52,569 nucleotides of DNA, taken from contig JAQGDQ010001244.1 in assembly GCA_030141605.1 (NCBI GenBank), forward strand, positions 1 to 52,569, in the 5' to 3' direction. Positions 45,101-52,569 of this stretch are shown piece after piece. Every line of letters starts with the position of its first letter. Position 1 is the stretch's first letter. The position numbers and the translations under genes were made by a program. The DNA is from Tubiluchus corallicola (Eukaryota > Priapulida > Priapulimorpha > Priapulimorphida > Tubiluchidae). The notes beneath the pieces were generated by a model, which ran no database searches, had not been told where the DNA came from, and was given only the letters and a program-made list of their open reading frames with translations.

Positions 45101-47753
45101 ATGATGAAATGGAGCAAGTCACGATCATGATTATAATGCATTCGCATTTGACTGTTGAACACAATCGCATTTTTATTAAGATTGCAGTGACCACCATTAT
45201 CAATAAACATAATTTCTTTCATTATATCCTATATCTTTTTTGTATTATTTTAACTGTCATTAACCTTTCCTTGTAATACTGTAGTTTTGGTGTTTTTATG
45301 ACTGTATTAAGTTCATTTCTGTATCGTTTATATTCTAACTCAGATATGTTATTGTTTGTCTTGATCACTAATAAGTGATACATTTTATTTTTCCGTTTAA
45401 CACTTTCTAAATTGGCCACAGTATTCCAGTTTTTTTTGTTACATTACGATCAATTATTATTGCTGCTCAGTATTTTAATATTTTTGTTATAGATATCTGA
45501 AGGTTTGGTTACTTTAGTATAAAATTAGTATCGATGTTAGTTGTAGAATGTAAATCTGTCCAACGGCATCGATTTAAATCTTGAATAATTTTGTTTTTTA
45601 TGTGATCAATATAAATATATTTACGCATGTGTTCTTTACTGAATATTTCAAATTTGAAATCGATAAATAAAAAAAAACAAGAGGTGATCTGTTATAAACG
45701 TATTATACACTTATCTCTATTAGAAAAAAAAACAGATTTATAGTCTAGTTCATTAATAAACATATTATGCAATTAGTGTTGCTGAGTAAGGCGTGATTCT
45801 AGTTGCTCTCCTAATAATAGGGAACAGATAACTGGTCAGCATTGTACCTAAAAAGTTAAGTTCAGTCTTGCTACATAATTCAATGAAAAAGACTGTCTGG
45901 ATCATCTCGATGTGACAACTTCTTTTCTCACTGTATATGGAAAGTCTTTTCTTGCAGTAAGCCAATTCCGCCACCTGATTTTTGTTTACCATTTATGCAC
46001 TGAAATTTATATCCGGGCAGGGAAAAGCTCACTCCTGCATCGTCTTGTAGCCTTGTTTCTGATAGGGCATTAATTGAAAAACCTATGTAGTTAATGATTC
46101 TAATATACATTTAAATAATGAAAATTTGCTTTTAGGCAACGAATATTAACGTGGATCGTAAATGGTGGTGTACTGAAATCAGTGTTACTGTAACTGATCC
46201 TCATCGCATTAATTACTTTTTGGCCAGTTAACGAGCTTCTTGCAGTAAATTACGCAGCAACCAACGAGTGTTCTGAAACCTAGTTAATCCGGTACACTAT
46301 GTCCGCTACTCAATCAGGAAAACAGCCTCCCAAACAAACACCCATGTTAAATCTTTATAAATAACAATCAACGAATAAAAACAAATCCCCCCTCCGTGCA
46401 AGTATATGTATCATGTTCAAAGAAGCAGTACCGTCATTATTAACAATAGCATGAAGCATGAAGCTCTCTAAAGTCTCTATTCTGTTAATCTACTAATCAG
46501 TCGGTCGGATAATGTTGAATGGCTAATTAACCTTACTGCAATGGAGAGGCAACAAATTAAGAAAGTCAAACCTAGATAAGTAAGCATATACCATGTCCAT
46601 TTGTACTTTGTATATTTGTTTTGTTTGATATAGCATTTGCTTCCTATATAAATTGGAAGTCGCTAGACACACTGTGCACTATAATAAAAAATTTTACACC
46701 CATACATCGAATCATAAAATCAGTAACTCACGCTTTCCGTTCAAATTCTCTGTTACGTACGACAAAGCGTCTTTGATATTTTGATCAACTGTAACATCAA
46801 GCTGAACTATGTGCAAGGAGCTTGAACATTCCCTCTTTAACTTCAGTGCATCTTCATTTTCTGAAAACAGGCATCCAGCAAAGACTGTAATGCCAAGTTT
46901 GTCAAGTTTCCTGGCCACCTTGTTGCCAAACCCTGTATCACATCCTAGCAATTAAAGAATAAGCATCAAAAAATTAACTGTATGTAGCTTTGCTAGCTTA
47001 ATTTTCTTTTTGACTTATCATTACTACTTTTTTAACTGCCAAAGATCGATAAAGAAAAATATGTACACGGTATATAGGACATAAATTAAAAATCTTCATT
47101 GTTGTTGCCATCGCCACCAATGTAGATGCCATCATTCTCATCCTGGAATCCTCATTGCTTCAGTCATCACCGTCACTTTTATTTTTCCATTGTCATCAGC
47201 ATCAACAGACTGACCAATGCCCAGTTAAAAGTTCAGTATGTTTCAAGTCACCACACAGAAATGCATGACATTCAACTAAAACAATTTTAGCAGAAGAAAA
47301 AGTAAAGGTAAAAGTCTGTTTATAAGATAATTTTCATTAGTATGCATGTTTGTATTACTGTTTTTGAGTTTAGACCCAAAGAAGAATTTATGTATGAATA
47401 AAGTATGTATATCAGTTCTTAATATAAATATACTGTATTATATGATTTGTAGTACTGTATTTCAGAGCGGCAAACAAAATGACAAAGATGGCTTTTTATA
47501 TGTTAAATCATTTTGTTAAATAAATTAAAGTTAACTCACCTGTAATAAAAACGCATCTCCCTGACGTTGAAATGTACCGTTTCGTTCTCAGTCGTTCATA
47601 AATCTTGCAAAAAATGTAGAATAATGAAGAAGAAATGATTAATTTAATTGTAAATGTCAAAATCCAGTGATTAGTCAGAAGTGTCACTAAGAATATACTA
47701 GCAAATGCAACAAGATGCACAGCTCTTTGATTTTTCGTCTTTTCTTGATTCAT
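42106..47753 (-). CDS. Membrane-anchored SDR9C short-chain dehydrogenase (RDH/HSD17B6/BDH1 group), six exons
   Basis: Exons on the minus strand: 47753-47540, 46944-46732, 44814-44632, 44051-43919, 43629-43464, 42279-42106. All introns are GT-AG and all phases agree, giving 360 residues and a TAA stop. Residues 12-27 and 31-48 are hydrophobic and followed by basic KIYERLRTKR, a likely endoplasmic-reticulum or mitochondrial-membrane anchor. The Rossmann motif TGCDTGFG is at 71-78, with NNAG at 149-152. The tetrad is Asn174, Ser201, Tyr214 and Lys218 (YSMSK). The C-terminal region has the YGERY and substrate-cap pattern of this group. Such enzymes oxidise or reduce retinoids, hydroxysteroids or 3-hydroxybutyrate with NAD(H); the GCDxGFG form resembles BDH1 and RDH/HSD17B6 alike, so the substrate is undecided. 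Intron 2 (44815-46731) carries a LINE remnant and a partial copy of exon 3. The gene appears intact. Confidence 0.9.
45222..46110 (-). mobile_element. Degenerate LINE endonuclease-region fragment in SDR intron 2
   Basis: The minus strand in changing frames gives INALSETRLQDD, then PGYKFQCINGKQKSGGGIG (the ISETWL and GYxxxxxxRxxxxGGG parts of the EEP endonuclease). After a gap come LNFLGTMLTSYLFPIIRRAT and RITPYSATLIA (the SxxPLIxxPTRIT-SATLID region). Finally VKRKNKMYHLLV and YKRYRNELNTVIKTPKLQYY form the linker between endonuclease and reverse transcriptase. Catalytic-domain stretches between these are deleted and no polymerase follows. It lies on the same strand as the host gene, within an intron, and is inactive. 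Confidence 0.7.
46426..46470 (-). pseudogene. Partial duplicate of SDR exon 3 start in intron 2
   Basis: Minus-strand GAGCTTCATGCTTCATGCTA then TTGTTAATAATGACGGTAC is nearly the same as the first 35 or so bases of exon 3 (AGCTTCATGCCATTGTTAAT then AATGCTGGTAT). An eight-base internal repetition (CTTCATGC twice) breaks the frame. The copy would encode LHAIVNN. It stops after about 45 bases. It still follows a weak AG, so it could be a cryptic splice target. Confidence 0.65.
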
Positions 47754-50700
47754 TGCAGCTGTATTATTCGTGTCTATCTATCAAAGATTAAACCACACAA
47801 AACGTGAGTGACGTGCAAGTCGTGAAATTTTTCAGAATTTTTTTTACTTTTTGAACTTTACTCCTGTAGATAACACGTCAGCTGTTTAACACTAAAGTGT
47901 ACTAAAAATACACCAACAATGCCAATGGCGTTGGTGGCGTGTCATAGGCGTACGGGCTGATTTTTCCAAGCGATTTATAAAATCCAAGCGGTTTTTGACA
48001 CGGTAAAATGCAAAATCAAGTGTTCGGATTATAGGGCATTTGTCAAATGTCATACTTTAAGAGTGAGACTTGAAAGTACAAATCAAATGTGTCTTTCGTA
48101 GGATCTCTGATTGTGACAAAATTTGCCAGACTACAAAAATAACAACAACTGCCACCGATGCCGCCGCCGCTGTAGCAGCAGCAGCAAAACAGCAAGTTTG
48201 GCCACATGTAGCCATGCTGTAAGTGAAGTAAAAATCCCTAAGTAAAAATTTAACCCCTTTTCTCCCGTAACAAGATAACAGCAGTGGAAGGATTCAAGAT
48301 GACTGTATTGTGTACATTATAAGCAAATTTTCGAAGTTTTTTTTTGTTAATGATTAAGCGGAAAATACTAATTTTGCTGTGATTAACTTGCAGCAGTTAG
48401 TGTACATTGCTATGCAATTATTTTGTAAATAACTATTCCATAAATTATTCGAGTATTGATGGTAAACTCTGCCAGCTGTTACTTTGCAAGTCTTTGTATC
48501 GCCAGGGCTGTACTTGTGCATGCATATTTGTGTACAAACATGAACTTGTCAGATGTGCTCTGCCCCCTTGATTAATGTGCTCCCATCTGTCCTCTAAATC
48601 TTTCAACACGCGTTTAAGGACGCCACAGACAGTCGCCAACTCATTTCAGTCTCTGGGAGACCTGCAAATACGATATTGTAATTGAGATTAAATTAATGTG
48701 GCGTTGTACCATGCTTATGATCCAAGAACCATTGACACGTTATTGTTGTAATTCATCTACTGTTTGGGGTTTGATAAATGAGTAGCAGTTTTTCACGTAC
48801 CCCTACTGTTTACTGATTTTCTGCTTGCCCAATTTCAAGTCATTGCTGTTATATGAAAATTTTAGACATTGCAATGCATTAATAAATTTTAGTAGGAAAT
48901 GATGAGCAATAGCTGCGCTCGTACGTATCTCGGAAATATAGAAGAGGTCAAAAGCCGTCGGCAAGTGCAACGGCTACTATAAATTGACGGGCAAAATGAG
49001 AACTTTTCATTGTACTACCCATGAAATATGGTAATCATGAGCTCGTAATGTTCGTAATTCTGACGCTTTTCTGACTGCAATTTGAAGCTTCCACTGAAGG
49101 ACATGACTTAATTTGTTTTCGTTCAAAGGTAAATAATGGAATGTTTTTATTTTAGTACTTGAGTTAGAATACTTCGTCAGTTTGTTATACGCAACACGCA
49201 CGAAAAATAATACGAAGAAGATGCTGCTAGCTAACGGTGTGTCCAGTCTTATTACATTTGACTAGATAGTATTGTAGTTCATGACCAATAGTCATTCAGT
49301 TATTTAATCTTGATTGTTTTGTCGCAGAGCAAAAATGAAAAAAAAATTTACTTGATATAACTAAGGTATTCAGAGTGGTTCTCTAAAGCCTTTTATCGCA
49401 CAGTCCCATGAATCATGAAAGAACCAACTCAACCAAGTTAATGTGGATGTTTACACTGACATATTTATGGTATTAAAACGGTCATACAATTTGTTGGGGT
49501 TTCGCGACTGCCACTTCATGATAATATATAAAATATGTATGACATGTAAATTTAGTTACGTTTATACTATGGGAAGCGATGCACGGCAGTTGAAAAAATC
49601 ATGAAATCATTTAGAGAAGAAAATATTCATCTAAATTTTATTATTTCACTTAATGTGGGTTTACAATAGCATTATCGTGGTTCAGGAGGTTGGAAATACT
49701 GCTGTATTAAAACACAACGTGTCGAAATAATGTTTTAATAAAGCAGCATTTCCAACTATCTGGGCTGTTGCTGGTCACTCAGCTACATAAATATGGATGA
49801 TTATCATGGTTTCCTAGAGGTGTAGCAACCCTATTCACAAAATGCGTCACCGCTCAACTGAATGTCAAGCCCTTTTCCGCTGCAACGAAATGTGATTACT
49901 TTACTTCATCGAATGCCTGTATGAAAACATTCTAGATGGACGCTTCACTCTTGGGACAATTTCTCATTCTGTCAGCTCTATTTGCTTTCCTGTCTCCCTC
50001 TTTATTTGCTCTAATATACGTCGTGCCATTTTAGTTGGGAAGCCACCAGACACAATGGTGTGTGCGGTACAGAGAGGTCGACGATGTGCAGAAACACGGC
50101 AGTTTTATACACAAAATCTCGATAATTCGCGGCTTCCCCAAATTCTTTTATTTCTTTAATCCGGCTTAAATATCATAAGCGTGATGCTCTTTAATCGTGC
50201 AATTATGACAGCAAAGATTAAAGAGGAGTTTGGAGAATGATGGGTAATATTTTTCGGAGAAGTATTAGTGAGGGGACGCCAGAGAATAGACTTCTTTGAC
50301 AATATGACGGGCAAACCATGATGATAGGAGAGCCATTGAAATTGCACCAGAAAGGCCTTTGGACAAAACGACTGGAACACCATGAACAATACTAGAGAAT
50401 GACATTAACAGCTGGGAGGTGAGCAAAATGCAGAGAAGCTAAGAGCGAATTCGTCATGGAATGCCCAAAATCATTTCATTTCAAATAATTATATGAGTAA
50501 GATGAGTAAATAAGATGAAATATTTGTATTTTTTGAATATTTATGAATTCCTATGTTAAGCGTTAGAAAGTTAGTACTGCAAGTTGTAGAGATAAATTTA
50601 ATAGAGGCAAATTAAGGTTATCTTTTTTCAATGAAAATCGTGCGAAAGATCTTGCTGCCAAAACAACAAACGAACAATTATAAAAAGTATATGGAAAATG

Positions 50701-52569
50701 TATCACAGCTTAAGTGGACCAATGGGAAAAAATACATTAGACTTAACCACCTGTTAGATCCATCAGAGTTCTCTTTATTTCCTCGCAGTTCTGCTTTGAG
50801 TTGAACCACCATGAGTGTTTTTGAAGCGTTTTTCTATATCTGCCCATGGCCTACAGTAATTTCTTAACAATGATGAATTTGTGAGTCATGTCAACTCTGG
50901 AAAGCATACGTTCTGTGTAATTCGATTTTAAATCAATATAGAGTGCAGTTAAAATTTATCTAATACCAGAAATCAATCCAAGCTCCACGATTAACCGAAG
51001 CATCTTGTTCATAGCTAAGACGCTTGGTGAATAAATTATCTAGGGCTCTATAGCCGGTGACCGCTAATCAAGTCATAGGAAAAAAGTCACAATTAATTTG
51101 TGGTGGCCGGAAACCGGAAGTCACAGTCTTGGCTATTCGATATCTTAGGGTTAGGTTATATCTTTTTTTCTGTGATTTTCGACGACTTTTTTCTGTGATT
51201 TCTAACTGCGACTTTATTACCTGGATTCTTATAGGCAAACCATTTAATGCGAGCGTGGAAACACAGATTTTTATGGATGGGTGTGCACGCGTCTGTAATT
51301 TAGATGCGTTTTTTTGGTTACGAGCTGTCTTACTCTGGCGTATGTGCATACTCTTTGTCTAGATATAAACCAAAGTGTTCAACATGCGCGGTCAGAGTAA
51401 TAACCCCCCAGGAGATCGCTTTACTCATCTGGGCGATTGCCAATCCTTGCGGGTTGGTGGGGTACTTTTTATTGTGGCTTAAAAATCGAGGAATTTCCAG
51501 TTGATAGAGGAACATTTTGCCGCGTGTGGTTTTAATAATAAATAATTTCTGAAGTGGCGCAGTAACTGGTTGGTTTGTGTGATTATGCAAATACTCGGCG
51601 AATTTGTTCATCATATCTTCCTGTACGATTTCTGAGCGTCGACAACTTTGGCAATCCTGTCAATTTTTTTTTATTACTAGGGGATAGGTCTATTGCTAAT
51701 TGTAAGAAATCAAGTTCTGCAACTGCCATATGGATATGGTTGTTGTGAATTGTAATTCCGTTAATAATTAGTTCATTAGATTCAGCTGCACTGTGACGGA
51801 GATTTTTGCATTGGCGCTACTACTCAAGCGAGGCTTGTAGGTACTACATTGGATAACTAGCTATGATGTTTCGGTCATCAATCAATCATTTAATGACTGA
51901 CCTGAACTCTGTTAACTACATGACGTAGACAGTAGGTGCTGTTTCATCAAAGCATGTTCGCCCAATTAAAGGTGAAATATACAAAGTCTTCGGTCAAAAA
52001 AAATTTGTCCGGGTCGCATGATTCTGGGTAATTAAATGACGGTTGACAATAAACCGTAGGAGAGAGTTGATTAGTTTCTAGAAGCCTTTGCTCGTTTGGG
52101 CTGGAATTTGTATGCCAGCAAATGGCTTCTTTATTTCACGGCTCTTCACGTCTTCTTTTGGCTTCATTTAAGTGGGCATGGTTTTCACTTGTATGTTGTA
52201 TTCAAGTCATGTTTTCACGGGCTTTGCATTCGCAGCTATTTATTAGAAACTTTGTTTCAAAGACGTGCAGAGGTACGCGTGAACTCATCTGAAAACGTGG
52301 GCCCAGTATGTTGTATACGCTCTGGAGCATTTAATGTCCTTAGAAAACTTAGATAAACTTTGGATAAACATTGCAGCTATACTTAAAAGCAATATCTACT
52401 AGTTTGTTGTTGCCATTTTGACGTCTTTTTGTTTATTCTTATGGTTTGGATAGCTTTGCTCTTGTTTGTGTTTGGCATCTCAATTTCTCCAAGGTTTAAA
52501 GTGAGGAAATGTCTTCCTTTTTGAAAGGGTGATGTTGCCTTGCTGAGTTTGACCCTTTGACAACCAGTA
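47754..52569. other. Upstream flank of SDR gene, no further gene seen
   Basis: No conserved exon is recognised in 4.8 kb. The SDR promoter should lie just right of 47753, but no TATA box is evident. A short GCC/GCAGCA-rich patch is at 48150-48190, and a strong hairpin at 49686-49760. The plus-strand frames near 51057-51504 and 52096-52356 have no recognisable domain. Confidence 0.45.
49686..49760. other. Near-perfect hairpin, candidate pre-miRNA or short MITE
   Basis: GGTTGGAAATACTGCTGTAT plus TAAAACA (49688-49714) pairs with TGTTTTAATAAAGCAGCATT plus TCCAACT (49731-49757). About 24 of 27 positions pair around a loop of 16 bases. Size and loop fit an animal microRNA precursor; a very short foldback element is the alternative. 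Strand cannot be decided from the DNA. Confidence 0.4.

Noticed and set aside
51057-51614. Overlapping frames of 66-101 codons on both strands
   Set aside because: Both strands are open at once, no domain is present, and no splice or start context favours any of them.
1-52569. Bacterial-type operon, CRISPR array, phage or defence system
   Set aside because: Spliced genes, animal protein families and eukaryotic transposons throughout. No spaced direct repeats of CRISPR type and no clustered same-strand frames.

Overview
This window looks like nuclear DNA from an invertebrate animal. The coding exons have GT-AG introns and sit far apart in AT-rich DNA. Degenerate non-LTR retrotransposon remains, hAT-type transposon ends and simple-sequence arrays fill much of the rest. 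The protein set (an ISOC2-type isochorismatase-fold hydrolase and a membrane-anchored SDR9C dehydrogenase) is metazoan. The repeat complement fits an aquatic invertebrate, but I cannot name the phylum from sequence alone.

Only three genes are convincingly intact. A SABATH-type carboxyl methyltransferase (about 5987-7111, +) is encoded in one exon. It points tail to tail at an ISOC2-like hydrolase (8176-8793, -), whose coding region is also one exon preceded by a 5'UTR intron. Much further right, a six-exon gene on the minus strand (42106-47753) rebuilds with consistent splice phases into a 360-residue SDR of the retinol / 17-beta-hydroxysteroid / 3-hydroxybutyrate dehydrogenase group. It has an N-terminal membrane anchor and an intact N-S-Y-K catalytic tetrad. 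I see no operon-like or pathway link among the three.

Region by region: 0.1-0.36 kb is a hAT transposase fragment. 1.74-2.84 kb is a nearly pure pentanucleotide array built of variant blocks. 3.72-5.29 kb is a hAT-like element with an 8-bp target duplication and a second hAT-like element inside it. 6-8.8 kb is the SABATH/ISOC2 pair. 10-13.2 kb holds two minus-strand LINE remnants. 13.8-15.35 kb is an inverted repeat whose arms carry a minisatellite. 15.38-20.43 kb is a huge imperfect palindrome with arms of about 2.2 kb (left) and 2.8 kb (right). 22.2-25 kb holds two more LINE fragments on opposite strands. 25-42 kb has no recognisable gene, only small repeats including a 267-bp tandem array. 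42.1-47.75 kb is the SDR gene, with a LINE endonuclease remnant and a partial exon duplication in its second intron. 47.8-52.6 kb has no gene I can support, but contains a near-perfect hairpin at 49.7 kb.

The most unusual items are the SABATH gene in an animal context, the 5-kb palindrome beside the minisatellite inverted repeat, and the block-structured pentamer array. I found no prokaryotic-type system, CRISPR array, rRNA or credible tRNA gene.
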